Part shown: one piece after another, positions 16,803-25,403 of the stretch
Position numbering within the stretch: the stretch's first letter is position 1
Layout of the letters: every line of letters begins with the position of its first letter
Origin: Erysipelotrichaceae bacterium
GTDB lineage: Bacteria > Bacillota_I > Bacilli_A > Erysipelotrichales > Erysipelotrichaceae
NCBI GenBank assembly: GCA_017432005.1
Contig: JAFRKA010000006.1
Coordinates: 49,801-113,800, forward strand
Direction of reading: 5' to 3'
Length of the DNA stretch: 64,000 bases
Notes under the pieces: model-generated
Told to the model about the DNA's origin: nothing
The model's database searches: none
What the model saw: the letters and a program-made list of their open reading frames with translations, nothing else
Translations under genes and position numbers: made by a program

Positions 16803-18491
16803 ATGGAAAAAGAGAAAAACAGAACATCAGCAGCAATAAAAACAGCAGATCAGGAATACGGTTCTGTTTTTCATTCTATCCGTACCAAAATAACACTTAT
16901 GACTGTCACAGTGATCATGATCTGTCTGATCGCGGCGACAGTTTTTGGTGTTATAGCTATTAAAAACATCGGCAGCAGCAGTGCGAATCAGATGCTTCTG
17001 CTACTTTGTGAAGCCGGTGAAAAGAACCTTGATTCCTATTTTGAAAGTGTTGAACAGTCGGTAGAGATGGTCTCAGCCTATGTTGAATCAGACCTGGACG
17101 GCCTTGATGATGCAAGACTGCAGGCTCATCTTGACAGAGTAAGTGATATTTTCAAAAAGATGACCAACAGGACCAACGGTATCCTGACCTATTACTACCG
17201 CATCGATCCTGAAGTCTCAACGAATGCTAAGGGATTCTGGTTCGTCAATCTGGACGGTGACAGTTTCGTTGAACACGAAGTCACGGATATCACTAAGTAT
17301 GATACCAGCGATACTTCTCATCTGGTCTGGTTCACGGTACCTAAAGCTACCGGCGGATCGGTTTGGTTACCGCCTTATATCACGGAAAATCTCGATGAGA
17401 GAGTGATCTCCTATAACGTTCCGGTCTACTACAAAGACCATTTCGTCGGTGTCATCGGTATTGAGATGGATTATTCGACGATGGCTGAACAGGTCAATAA
17501 CATAACGCTTTATGATAACGGTTATGCTTTCATCAATGATGATGAAGGTACGATCATCTACCATCCACATATGGATGTGGAAGAACTGCTTAACAACCAT
17601 CCGAAAGTACCGTCAGGTCTTCTGAGCGACGATACTTTCATCACGTATGACTTTGACGGAGTAGAAAAACAGGCTGTCTGGCTGCCGCTGGAAAACGGAA
17701 TGAGGCTTAATGTTACCGTTCCGGTATCGGAGATCAATGCCGGATGGCATAAATGGGTCAATAATATCATCATGATCTTCTCAGTCATGCTTCTGAGTTT
17801 CGTCTATCTGATCATGCGTTTTACCGGTCATTTCACGAAACCGCTGATGGATCTCACTGAAGTGGCAGAACAGGTCAATGAAGGCAATTACGACTGTGAA
17901 TTTGACTATGACGGCAATGATGAGGTCGGGATCCTCACGAAAGCATTCAAAAAGCTGACCGATCATCTTAAGATCTATATCAGTGATCTCAACGACCTGG
18001 CTTACGCAGATGCACTGACTTCTGTTCACAATAAAGGTGCTTTTGATATCTATATTAACAATATGGAAATCAAACTTAAGGAAGAAGAAGAAAAGAAATT
18101 TGCGATCATCATGTTTGACTGCAACAGCCTGAAAGAGATCAATGATAAATACGGACATGATAAAGGTGACCTTTATCTGAAGAATACGTGTATGACGATC
18201 TGTGAATCGTTCAAACATTCTCCAGTCTTCAGGATCGGTGGCGATGAGTTTGTCGCCATACTGGAAGACAACGATTACCGCTTCCGCGTCAAGCTGTTGA
18301 AGAGTTTTGACAGTATATGTAAAGAGAAGATCGCTAAAGCCAAACGCGAATGGGAAAGACCGGATGTCGCCAGAGGCATGGCGGTATATGATCCGAAAGA
18401 AGACGAATCAGTCAATGATGTCGTACATCGTGCAGATAAGCTGATGTATGAAAATAAATGGAAAATGAAAGGGCATAAAGAAGAGATCTGA
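16803..18491 (+). CDS. Membrane diguanylate cyclase with Cache sensor, HAMP and GGDEF domains
   Basis: 562 residues, intact. Membrane helix 1 at about 31-55, extracytoplasmic double-Cache-like sensor (about 60-315, with LDGDSFVEHEV and GVIGIEMDYSTM), helix 2 at about 320-342, HAMP (FTKPLMDLTEVAEQVNEGNYD) and GGDEF (about 400-555) with MFDCNSLKEINDKYGHDKGD and FRIGGDEFVAIL. The RxxD inhibitory site is missing (FKHS). It should synthesise c-di-GMP in response to an external small molecule. There is no clear Shine-Dalgarno before ATG 16803. The small Imm32-like gene begins 1 bp after its stop. Confidence 0.92.
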   Translation: MEKEKNRTSAAIKTADQEYGSVFHSIRTKITLMTVTVIMICLIAATVFGVIAIKNIGSSSANQMLLLLCEAGEKNLDSYFESVEQSVEMVSAYVESDLDGLDDARLQAHLDRVSDIFKKMTNRTNGILTYYYRIDPEVSTNAKGFWFVNLDGDSFVEHEVTDITKYDTSDTSHLVWFTVPKATGGSVWLPPYITENLDERVISYNVPVYYKDHFVGVIGIEMDYSTMAEQVNNITLYDNGYAFINDDEGTIIYHPHMDVEELLNNHPKVPSGLLSDDTFITYDFDGVEKQAVWLPLENGMRLNVTVPVSEINAGWHKWVNNIIMIFSVMLLSFVYLIMRFTGHFTKPLMDLTEVAEQVNEGNYDCEFDYDGNDEVGILTKAFKKLTDHLKIYISDLNDLAYADALTSVHNKGAFDIYINNMEIKLKEEEEKKFAIIMFDCNSLKEINDKYGHDKGDLYLKNTCMTICESFKHSPVFRIGGDEFVAILEDNDYRFRVKLLKSFDSICKEKIAKAKREWERPDVARGMAVYDPKEDESVNDVVHRADKLMYENKWKMKGHKEEI

Positions 18492-18492
18492 C

Positions 18493-18702
18493 ATGAAAAT
18501 AGAATGGATCGACGGTTTCCGGATAAGTGTCAGAACAGAAAATGATGTCACGGTGATCTCTGCCAACAAGGAAGGCCTACTGTCACTGGCTGAAATACTG
18601 AAAAGGATAGCTGAAGAAGAAAGCGGGACACATCTTCATCTGGATGAACATAATTCCCTGGAAGACGGATCGAAAGAACTGATCATTGAAAAACATGATT
18701 GA
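18493..18702 (+). CDS. Small Imm32-like protein
   Basis: 69 residues. The segment NKEGLLSLAEILKRIAEEES followed by HLHLDEHNSLEDGSKELIIEK resembles small proteins annotated as Imm32-type immunity proteins, from memory of the family. No toxin is next to it. It starts 1 bp after the cyclase stop with no visible ribosome binding site in the spacer (AAGAAGAG lies inside the cyclase end), so coupling to the cyclase is likely. A terminator follows at 18731. Confidence 0.6.
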   Translation: MKIEWIDGFRISVRTENDVTVISANKEGLLSLAEILKRIAEEESGTHLHLDEHNSLEDGSKELIIEKHD

Positions 18703-18730
18703 GCGCAACAGACAGACAAGTTTATTATAA

Positions 18731-18756
18731 GTATGATCGATGATCATACTTTTTGT
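18731..18756 (+). terminator. Intrinsic terminator of the cyclase-Imm32-like operon
   Basis: Perfect 8-bp stem GTATGATC/GATCATAC (18731-18738 and 18742-18749) with loop GAT, then a T run. A TATAGT -10 for the next gene begins directly after, at 18757. Confidence 0.75.
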
Positions 18757-18762
18757 TATAGT
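18757..18762 (+). promoter_or_regulatory. -10 element of the orphan gene at 18772
   Basis: TATAGT, 9 bases before ATG 18772 and directly after the terminator at 18731. No Shine-Dalgarno is present, which suggests a leaderless or near-leaderless mRNA. Confidence 0.45.
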
Positions 18763-18771
18763 AAGAAAGTA

Positions 18772-19176
18772 ATGGAATACTCTGCTGAAATTAAATTTGT
18801 GAATACTTTTATCACAAAATCAAGACGTGAACGTCTGCTTTTTGAGCTGACACATGCCCATAAACGTGATCAGGGTTTAAACAGATTCTGTCATCAGTCC
18901 AAAGAACTTCTTGATCAGAAAAAGATCCTTGCGGAAGGATATGATCTTGAACAACTTGATGAGTTCAGGGATTTTGTTGAAAGCCATGAAGATATCTGCT
19001 ATGTCGTGTCTCCGGATTTTCGTCTTGATGAAAAGTTCATGCCTCTGAAGGAAGCTGTTGAAAAAGCCCTTATGTGTATGGATGCGGTGCTGATCATCGG
19101 TGATGAGTATGCAGTGGTCTTTGGAGAAGCGATGAAAGGCGGAAGAGACAAGTTTCTTCTGTATGATCAAAAATAA
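18772..19176 (+). CDS. Hypothetical protein, unknown family
   Basis: 134 residues, soluble and charged; no membrane segment or known motif. The N-terminal half is helical (SRRERLLFELTHAHKRD), and the C-terminal half alternates strands (MDAVLIIGDEYAVVFGEAMKGG). An in-frame ATG at 18733 would place translated residues in the terminator hairpin, so 18772 is preferred. It lies at the left edge of an accessory stretch of small orphan and immunity-like genes. I do not recognise a function. Confidence 0.6.
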   Translation: MEYSAEIKFVNTFITKSRRERLLFELTHAHKRDQGLNRFCHQSKELLDQKKILAEGYDLEQLDEFRDFVESHEDICYVVSPDFRLDEKFMPLKEAVEKALMCMDAVLIIGDEYAVVFGEAMKGGRDKFLLYDQK

Positions 19177-19206
19177 AAGATGTCTGATTCAGGATAAGGA
19201 TGATAT

Positions 19207-19770
19207 ATGAAGCTCGATATTACTTTAAAAGTTACTCCGGAAATGATGAAAGATGCACAAGGCAACCAGAAGATCGCCTTAAGCGGTCATCTGGGAACTC
19301 ATTTCGATGTCATGAACAAAGAATTCCCGCTGGATTATACTCAACGTCAGGGGATCGTTTTTGATGTCTCTGAGATAGAAGGGCGTGATATCGAGGTATC
19401 GGATATCGCTGTGGAAAAAGTGAAGAAAGAAATGTTTGTAGCGTTCTGCTCCGGTTTTATTGAGAAAGAGACATATGGAACAAAGAAGTATTTCAAGGAA
19501 CATCCTCAGCTTTCTCATGAACTGATCGAAGCTCTTATCGATAAAAAGATCTCCATCATCGGTATCGATTTTGCCGGTATCAGAAGAGGGAAAGAACATA
19601 CTCCTGCCGATCAGCTTTGTGCTGACAATGATGTCTTTGTAGTTGAAAACCTCTGCAATCTTAAAAAGATCATCGTTGTGAATGAGTATTTTGTCGCCCG
19701 GACATATCCGATCAGTTTTACAGGTATGAGCGGACTTCCCTGCAGAGTCGTTGCGGAAATGGATATCTGA
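19207..19770 (+). CDS. Putative cyclase / kynurenine formamidase-like metal hydrolase
   Basis: 187 residues of the cyclase superfamily. The metal-binding signature HLGTHFDVMNKEFPLDY (His-x-Gly-Thr-His-x-Asp) is at residues 29-45; GIVFDVSE and IIGIDFAGI follow as core strands, with a late ENLCNLKKI segment as in this family. Members hydrolyse cyclic or formyl amides; the substrate here is unknown. AAGGATGATAT precedes the ATG. YdeI-like gene starts 3 bp after its stop. Confidence 0.8.
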   Translation: MKLDITLKVTPEMMKDAQGNQKIALSGHLGTHFDVMNKEFPLDYTQRQGIVFDVSEIEGRDIEVSDIAVEKVKKEMFVAFCSGFIEKETYGTKKYFKEHPQLSHELIEALIDKKISIIGIDFAGIRRGKEHTPADQLCADNDVFVVENLCNLKKIIVVNEYFVARTYPISFTGMSGLPCRVVAEMDI

Positions 19771-19773
19771 AAG

Positions 19774-20385
19774 ATGAATAGGATCCTGGAAATAAAGTCT
19801 GACAACAGGTTCATCTCTGATAAGAGCGATGTTTTCTACACAAGCAGCAGAAGCCGCTGGAGAAGACATCTTCTGTCTCACTTTGAAAAGGAAAAAGAGA
19901 TCTGGTTCGTTTTTCCGCTGAAGGGATCGGATGAGAAAGGTCTTTCTTATAATGATGCGGTCGAAGAAGCATTGTGTTTTGGCTGGATCGACAGTATAAC
20001 GGTACCTCTTGATGATAAACATCGTGTACAGCGATTCACGCCTCGCCGAAAAGGAAGCAGTTACTCTCAGCCGAATATCGAAAGGCTGATCTGGCTTGAA
20101 TCACAGGGAAAGATACATCCGAAAGTCAGAGACAGTATCTTGCCGATAATCAATAAACCGTTTAAATATCCTGCGGATATCATAAATGAACTGAAGAAGG
20201 ACAAGATTGTATGGAAGAACTATAACAGTTTTTCTGAACCTTATAAACGTATCCGGATCGCCTATATTGAAGCAGCCAGAAAAAGACCGGAAGAATTCAG
20301 AAAAAGGCTGGACAGTTTTATGGATAAGACCCGTAAAAACAGGCTTATAAGAGGTTATGGGGGAATAGAGAAGTATTATCAGTAG
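19774..20385 (+). CDS. YdeI/OmpD-associated family protein
   Basis: 203 residues. Hallmarks are SSRSRWRRHLLSHFEKEKEI, SYNDAVEEALCFGWIDS, RFTPRRKGSSYSQPNIER and the C-terminal region YKRIRIAYIEAARKRPEEFRKRL, matching the YdeI/OmpD-associated (bacteriocin-protection YdeI-like) family. The molecular function is poorly defined; in some bacteria relatives aid resistance to antimicrobial peptides. Three bp after the cyclase-family gene, so they are likely one transcript. Confidence 0.85.
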   Translation: MNRILEIKSDNRFISDKSDVFYTSSRSRWRRHLLSHFEKEKEIWFVFPLKGSDEKGLSYNDAVEEALCFGWIDSITVPLDDKHRVQRFTPRRKGSSYSQPNIERLIWLESQGKIHPKVRDSILPIINKPFKYPADIINELKKDKIVWKNYNSFSEPYKRIRIAYIEAARKRPEEFRKRLDSFMDKTRKNRLIRGYGGIEKYYQ

Positions 20386-20400
20386 CGGGATATACAAGAA

Positions 20401-20406
20401 TATAAT
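20401..20406 (+). promoter_or_regulatory. -10 element for the GNAT gene at 20417
   Basis: TATAAT, 10 bases before ATG 20417; no Shine-Dalgarno and no good -35. It implies a transcript with a very short or no leader. Confidence 0.5.
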
Positions 20407-20416
20407 GGTGACAGAT

Positions 20417-20839
20417 ATGATCGAATACCGGGAATTTGGTTCAGAATTGGTGGATGAAGTTTACCAGCTCTACGAGAAAAATGAATGGGAAAGTTATCTG
20501 GGAGACAAGGATAAGCTCTGTCGGGCTTTTGATAAATCTCGATTTATTATCGGGGCTTTTGATGAAGGACATCTGGTCGGTTTCGCAAGATGTGTTGGTG
20601 ATGATGAATATATCGTCTATGTTCAGGATCTGATCGTCGATCCTTCATATCAGCGAAGGGGGATCGGAAAGCAATTGATGAAACTGGTATCGGACAGATA
20701 TCCGGCCATCCATCAGTTTGTGCTGATCACAGACCGCGATGATGATACGGCAAATGAATTTTATAAATCTATCGGATTATCGGAAAACTGTAACGGTTAT
20801 CCGGTCAATCATTATTTCCGGAAGAAACAGAAAGAATGA
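20417..20839 (+). CDS. GNAT-family N-acetyltransferase
   Basis: 140 residues. The acetyl-CoA-binding motif is VDPSYQRRGIGKQLMKLV (Q-x-x-G-x-G/A) near residues 75-92, followed by FVLITDRDDDTANEFYKSIGL, typical of GNATs. ATG 20417 is used because upstream ATG and GTG codons (20405, 20408) overlap the -10 box. It overlaps the next GNAT by 4 bp. Substrate unknown. Confidence 0.85.
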   Translation: MIEYREFGSELVDEVYQLYEKNEWESYLGDKDKLCRAFDKSRFIIGAFDEGHLVGFARCVGDDEYIVYVQDLIVDPSYQRRGIGKQLMKLVSDRYPAIHQFVLITDRDDDTANEFYKSIGLSENCNGYPVNHYFRKKQKE

Positions 20840-21342
20840 AATATAAGATCAGAAAAGCGAAGAGAAGTGACTGTAAAGACATAGCCCATGTCGTGACCGT
20901 TGCATGGAACGAAACATACAGGGATATCGTACCAGATGAGATCCTTGATTCTTTATATGTGAATGAAAATGAAAGAGCAAGGAATTCTTATGATCATTTT
21001 GGAGAAGATGATGATCAGCAGTTTGTTCTGGAGACAGATGGAAAAATCGTCGGATTCATGAATATCGGATATGCTGAAGACAAAAAATTCGGTGAGATAC
21101 ATGCTTTATATATTCTCAATAAGCACAAACATCAGGGCCTTGGCAGAAAAATGATCGAAAGAGGCATTGAAGAACTCAGAAGCATGAACTGTTGTGGGAT
21201 GGTGATAGGGTGTCTGGATGGCAATGATGCGAATGGCTTCTATAGTCATCTCAGCGGGAAACTGATCGGGACCAGGATCTTTGAAAAACTGCAGTTGCCG
21301 GAGAATGTCTATTATTTTAGTTTGGAAGATCGACAGGAATGA
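20836..21342 (+). CDS. GNAT-family N-acetyltransferase
   Basis: 168 residues. N-terminal IRKAKRSDCKDIAHVVTVAW, a central strand IVGFMNIGY and the cofactor motif LNKHKHQGLGRKMIERGI (Q-x-x-G-x-G) near residue 92, then NDANGFYSHLSGKLIGTRIF. Four-bp overlaps with both the upstream GNAT and the downstream exporter indicate one translation-coupled operon, perhaps for modification and export of a toxic compound (inference). Confidence 0.87.
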   Translation: MKYKIRKAKRSDCKDIAHVVTVAWNETYRDIVPDEILDSLYVNENERARNSYDHFGEDDDQQFVLETDGKIVGFMNIGYAEDKKFGEIHALYILNKHKHQGLGRKMIERGIEELRSMNCCGMVIGCLDGNDANGFYSHLSGKLIGTRIFEKLQLPENVYYFSLEDRQE

Positions 21343-22619
21343 AAAGAAGTGAACTGAAAGATTTTTATCTGCTCTGGAGCAGTCAGGGCCTGTCGCAGCT
21401 GGGAAGCTCAGTTACGAGTTTTGCTCTGACTTTATGGATCTACCAGAAGACGGGTTCTGCACTGCAGACAGCCATCCTGGCCATCAGTTCATATGCACCT
21501 TATGTCATCATGAGCATTTTTGCCGGCGCGTTGAGCGACAGGTGGAACAAGAAAAGAACAATGCTGGTTTGTGATCTGCTGGCGGCTTGTGCTACTATCG
21601 CCGTCTTCTTTATGATCCGCTATGATCTGCTTGAGATATGGCATCTGTATCTGATCAATGCTTTAAGCGGCCTGATGAATACGATACAGGGACCTGCCAG
21701 TGAAGTCGCCATCACGCTTGTGACTCCAAAAGAGTATTATCAGAAGGTGAGCGGTATGATGTCTTTTTCAAGGTCACTGATTTCTATCATGCATCCGATG
21801 ATCGCCTCTTCGCTGTATGCATTTGCCGGTATTGATCCGGTCATTTATTTTGATCTCATAACTTTTGCAGTCGCTTTTATTGTTCTTCTGCTGTTTATCG
21901 ATATTCCGGAAGACGATCTTAAGCACGACGATGATATTGATTTACTTGGATCTGTGAAACAGGGATTAAGATGTCTCAACGAGAACAGAGTAGTGTTATG
22001 GCTGATCCTGTTTCTTTCCGGTGTAAACCTTGTCGCCTCGATGTTCGATGCTGCTTTACCGGCTTATATACTGCCGCATAAAGCAGGAGGAGAGAAGATT
22101 TACGGCATCGTGACATCTGCGGCCGGAGTAGCGATGCTGCTGGGCAGCATTACGGTTTCACTTCTTCCTGCACCAAAAGACAGGGTCAGGGTGATACTGC
22201 TGACGATGCTGTTTTCTCTGACGACAGATAATTTCCTGATCTCGGTAACAAGCAGTGTCTGGCTGTGGTGCCTGGCACAGTTTTTAGGTTATTTTCCTGT
22301 TACGATCATGAGTTCCAATCTGGAAGTCATCATCCGCAGTCTGATCCCTAAAGAGATGCAGGGCAGAGTATATGCCTGCCGCAATACTTTTCAGTTCTTC
22401 ACGATCCCGATCGGTTACTATCTGGGCGGATGGCTTACTGATGAAGTAATGGAACCTTTTATGTCGAGTTTAGAGAAAGACCATCTTTTCCTGAAGATGT
22501 TTGGTGAAGGAAAAGGTTCCGGTGCCGGTATGCTGCTGTTTCTGCTTGGTATAGCTGCGATCTTTCTGTGTTCATTTTTTGGCAGGATACTGAGGAAATA
22601 TCATTTCTCGGATCAGTAA
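21339..22619 (+). CDS. MFS drug-efflux transporter (MefA-like)
   Basis: 426 residues with 12 predicted membrane helices. Starts LWSSQGLSQLGSSVTSFAL; the loop 2-3 motif is GALSDRWNKKRTMLVCD (family motif A). The QGPASEVAITLVTPKEYYQK region resembles macrolide-type MFS exporters. It overlaps the upstream GNAT by 4 bp. Substrate not determinable from sequence. Confidence 0.88.
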   Translation: MKRSELKDFYLLWSSQGLSQLGSSVTSFALTLWIYQKTGSALQTAILAISSYAPYVIMSIFAGALSDRWNKKRTMLVCDLLAACATIAVFFMIRYDLLEIWHLYLINALSGLMNTIQGPASEVAITLVTPKEYYQKVSGMMSFSRSLISIMHPMIASSLYAFAGIDPVIYFDLITFAVAFIVLLLFIDIPEDDLKHDDDIDLLGSVKQGLRCLNENRVVLWLILFLSGVNLVASMFDAALPAYILPHKAGGEKIYGIVTSAAGVAMLLGSITVSLLPAPKDRVRVILLTMLFSLTTDNFLISVTSSVWLWCLAQFLGYFPVTIMSSNLEVIIRSLIPKEMQGRVYACRNTFQFFTIPIGYYLGGWLTDEVMEPFMSSLEKDHLFLKMFGEGKGSGAGMLLFLLGIAAIFLCSFFGRILRKYHFSDQ

Positions 22620-22695
22620 GTATTGGCAGCTGAACTCTAAGCATAGCGGACAATTTTGTACCTGCTTTCGCATATAATAAAAAAGAAGTATTGAA

Positions 22696-23232
22696 ATGAT
22701 CAGACTTAACGGAACTTTAAAAGAAAGATTGGATCAGGCGATACGGATGAGCTATACCGGTGTGACTTCGATCGAATTCAACCATTTTCGTCATATCTAC
22801 AGTACAGCTGGCATAAGACTGCTTCCATCAGCCGAGGAGTTTTTTAAACACTATGGCGGAGTTTTCAGAAACTACTATCTCGTATTAAGTGATCCTTCAT
22901 ATAATGATGATTTTCATTTTGATTTCTATGCAGATTCTACTGATCCGAAAGAACCGGAAGAAGAGGTACTGTTGAGACTTGATAACGCCATGAGATCAAA
23001 GAAGAAAGTAAAAGAATTTGCACAGCAGAAAGTATGTCCGGTCGCCAAAATAGGGTATTTTTATCCGGCTGATGTCTTTGTGGGTGAAAATGGTCTTCTG
23101 TACTGTGTCTATGGCCTGCATGACGAGATCGACGTATTTCATACACCTAATGAGATACTGGAGAGTTCTCTTAAAGACAATATGCCGGTCGGGATCGAAC
23201 TTAGTTCTGTAATAACATACAGAGGCGAATAA
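22696..23232 (+). CDS. SUKH-family immunity-like protein
   Basis: 178 residues. The layout resembles SUKH/Smi1-Knr4-type proteins: LPSAEEFFKHYGGVF early, FHFDFYADSTD, then VCPVAKIGYFYPADVFVGENGLLYCVYG and a C-terminal FHTPNEILESSL helix (SUKH-3 style). Such proteins neutralise contact-dependent or polymorphic toxins in other bacteria. No toxin is adjacent, so it is an orphan. TATAAT at 22673-22678 lies 17 bases before the ATG. Confidence 0.6.
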   Translation: MIRLNGTLKERLDQAIRMSYTGVTSIEFNHFRHIYSTAGIRLLPSAEEFFKHYGGVFRNYYLVLSDPSYNDDFHFDFYADSTDPKEPEEEVLLRLDNAMRSKKKVKEFAQQKVCPVAKIGYFYPADVFVGENGLLYCVYGLHDEIDVFHTPNEILESSLKDNMPVGIELSSVITYRGE

Positions 23233-23252
23233 TAATATAGAACAGGAGTGTT

Positions 23253-23831
23253 ATGTACAAACTGAAAGAAGACAGGTTTTATGAGATCCTGAAGATTTAT
23301 AATCGAATCTGCATAGAGTATGTCCTTCTGAAGGATGATGAGCCGTATCAGGATGAAATCTCTCACCGGAAGGCTCTTTCATATTCTATGAGCATGATCG
23401 CAAGAGAAGAAAATATGCCATGGGATGAAAGAATAGCTGAAGCAAAGGCAAAGCTGATCGCTGTCAGCGATCTTCTGGCTGTTCCTGAAAAACCATGGAA
23501 ACATAATGTTCATGGAACCGTACTATATGATGATGTATATGAAGACGGAAAGATACCGTACTGGTATGCGTTTCTGGAACCTCCGCATGGAACAGGCGCA
23601 GTGATCGAAAATGGAAAAGTAATAAGAAACGAGTACGGAACAGAAGACTTCAAGATCGTTAACGATGCTCTGTTTCCTGAAGGAACTGACTCTCTGATCG
23701 TTTATGAATGGACGACGGACTGGTCAGAATATTTCGCTGACGGTCATGAATGGTGGGGTGCTGCATGCTGGAGCGTATATGACCGGAATCTAGACAGGTA
23801 TGTCGTTATACTCGTATCAGCAACAGATTGA
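23253..23831 (+). CDS. Hypothetical protein, immunity-like context
   Basis: 192 residues, soluble, rich in Trp and acidic residues. The C-terminal half has the look of a conserved family: PYWYAFLEPPHGTGAV, DFKIVNDALFPEGTDSL, then EWTTDWSEYFADGHEWWGAA and VVILVSATD. I cannot name it. CAGGAG lies 7 bases before the ATG, 20 bp after the SUKH-like gene, so these are probably cotranscribed. An orphan immunity protein is one guess. Confidence 0.65.
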   Translation: MYKLKEDRFYEILKIYNRICIEYVLLKDDEPYQDEISHRKALSYSMSMIAREENMPWDERIAEAKAKLIAVSDLLAVPEKPWKHNVHGTVLYDDVYEDGKIPYWYAFLEPPHGTGAVIENGKVIRNEYGTEDFKIVNDALFPEGTDSLIVYEWTTDWSEYFADGHEWWGAACWSVYDRNLDRYVVILVSATD

Positions 23832-23896
23832 ATCGATCATTCAGTTGATGATAGTCTTGTAAGACTTTATAAGCAGAATTTGAATTGGAGAAGAAG

Positions 23897-24325
23897 ATGA
23901 TAGAAGACAGTAATGTGGCAAAGATCGCCAGTCGTGATGACTGGAAAACAGAACCCATGCCTGAACAGCATGATGTTTTCGTGCTTAAAAGATCATTAAG
24001 TGATGAGGAGATGAATGCGCTCCGCTGTGGCAACATTCCACAAGCCATGGAGGATAAATGGTTCTGGTATATGGAAGGTTCGACTCTCTACGCTCACCGC
24101 AGCTGGACGGGATACTGTATCTACCGGATCGATTTTAAAGATGATAACGATCATATCGTGACGGTCAATCGCGATCCGGAACAGTACAAATGTACAAGTA
24201 TCGAAGAGGATATCGATTCTTTGAACAGTCTTCTGGACTTCTGGACTAAAAGACCCTATGATCACTATAATGAATGGCTTTCAGAAACATACGATATGTT
24301 GAAGAAAACAGACAAAATAAAGTAA
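23897..24325 (+). CDS. Hypothetical protein, unknown family
   Basis: 142 residues, soluble. The central WFWYMEGSTLYAHRSWTGYC and IYRIDF, followed by an acidic C-terminal region, look conserved, but I do not recognise a named domain. ATG 23897 is chosen because GGAG lies 6 bases upstream; an in-frame TTG at 23885 is less likely. It ends the run of immunity-like genes that began at 18493. Confidence 0.65.
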   Translation: MIEDSNVAKIASRDDWKTEPMPEQHDVFVLKRSLSDEEMNALRCGNIPQAMEDKWFWYMEGSTLYAHRSWTGYCIYRIDFKDDNDHIVTVNRDPEQYKCTSIEEDIDSLNSLLDFWTKRPYDHYNEWLSETYDMLKKTDKIK

Positions 24326-24424
24326 TAAAAACAAGGGATATGTTCATTTACAAATATCAGTCTAGAGGTTGATTTAACTGATCATAACACATGGTTATTT
24401 ATTAACTTAATCAGTTATAAGTCT

Positions 24425-24700
24425 TTATGGAAGAGCGACCAGGTACGCTTGACGAATAATACGAAGATGTTGCGATGACTCCTATAAGATACTTTTTCTG
24501 TGACAATGATAATTGCGAGTGAATGCGTAAAGCCAGATTGTACTGGTGAAAGTCCGATGAGTATGATACCGATTCATGCTGTAATCATGTATAAGAAACA
24601 CAATAATTAGAATGAATTGTTTTGACATGGTCTGTGTCGATGAAAAGATATCCTGCCATCTGTAATGGGCGGCAGGATATCTATCGCATTCGAGCGATAT
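24425..24700 (+). mobile_element. Probable group II intron remnant (5' domain I region, no reverse transcriptase)
   Basis: From about 24430 the DNA reads GAGCGACCAGGTACGC, then GATGTTGCGATGACTCC and AAAGCCAGATTGTACTGGTGAAAGTCCG. These resemble the conserved 5' domain I of bacterial group II introns from memory. A 12-bp hairpin (24646-24657 with 24671-24682) with a 13-nt loop would suit an exon-binding stem. No reverse transcriptase frame, domain V or 3' end is seen, so it would be a truncated copy. The rest of 24326-24738 holds no gene that I can support. Confidence 0.5.
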
Positions 24701-24738
24701 TTATCTATAATGGGATTTAGGAGAATAGTTTAAAGAAA

Positions 24739-25170
24739 ATGTCTCACATAAAGAAGAATTATCTGTATGCATTAAACAGTATCATTCCTCTTATCTTTGG
24801 TCTTTTTATCTATATGACTATTAAAGAAGAGACATTGATATCTCGTTCATTTTCTTCATTGCGTTCCCTGATGCCGATCATAGAGTATCCACAGATAATA
24901 CGGAATTTTGCGACTGATTTTCTTTGGGCATATTCTCTGTTTTTCTGTTTGAAGCTTACGCTTGGAGATGAATTAAGCGGTAAATACAATGTTATAGTTT
25001 TGTTATTGACAGCTATTGTCGCAGTAATCATAGAGTGTCTTCAGCTGACAGATATCTTTTCCGGGACATTTGATCTGCTGGATATAGTTACTGAATCTGC
25101 AGCAGCTGAATGTGCTTTGTTTGTTTCTGACATGATAGAACGGAGGACTGATTGTTATGAAGAGAAATAA
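24739..25170 (+). CDS. VanZ-like membrane protein
   Basis: 143 residues with four hydrophobic segments (about 8-27, 55-75, 83-100 and 110-130). The pattern NFATDFLWAYSLFFCLKL, VIIECLQLTDIFSGTFDLLDI matches the VanZ-like family. Relatives occur in teicoplanin resistance and in many unrelated loci, so a drug-resistance role is not implied. TAGGAG lies about 14 bases before the ATG, rather far. A 36-codon ORF overlaps its end. Confidence 0.75.
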   Translation: MSHIKKNYLYALNSIIPLIFGLFIYMTIKEETLISRSFSSLRSLMPIIEYPQIIRNFATDFLWAYSLFFCLKLTLGDELSGKYNVIVLLLTAIVAVIIECLQLTDIFSGTFDLLDIVTESAAAECALFVSDMIERRTDCYEEK

Positions 25171-25267
25171 AATTGTGAGAGTGATATTAACAAGCCTGGC
25201 GATTATCCTTTTTGCCTGTATGGCCATGGGGTCATCTTGGTTAGATCCTAAAGGCGATGGTTTTTGA
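25157..25267 (+). CDS. Short membrane/secreted peptide overlapping the VanZ-like gene
   Basis: 36 residues: a basic N-terminus (MKRNKIVR), one hydrophobic stretch (VILTSLAIILFACMAMGSSW) and a short polar end DPKGDGF. It begins 13 bases before the VanZ-like stop, with GGAGG 10 bases upstream. It could be a small membrane partner. It is too short for a firm call. Confidence 0.45.
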   Translation: MKRNKIVRVILTSLAIILFACMAMGSSWLDPKGDGF

Positions 25268-25403
25268 CTGATTGCTGAGACGACAGTCTTGAGATTCCTT
25301 CTGATTATTGTGACATGATCGATACGGAACGTATAATTAATGTAGAAGAATATAGATCTATTACTAATCAATAATACAAAGGATCGGATGAAAGGAAATT
25401 GAA

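Noticed and set aside
18733..18771. Upstream ATG start for the orphan gene at 18772
   Set aside because: The extra residues would be encoded by the terminator hairpin and T run; the -10 box also lies inside that stretch.
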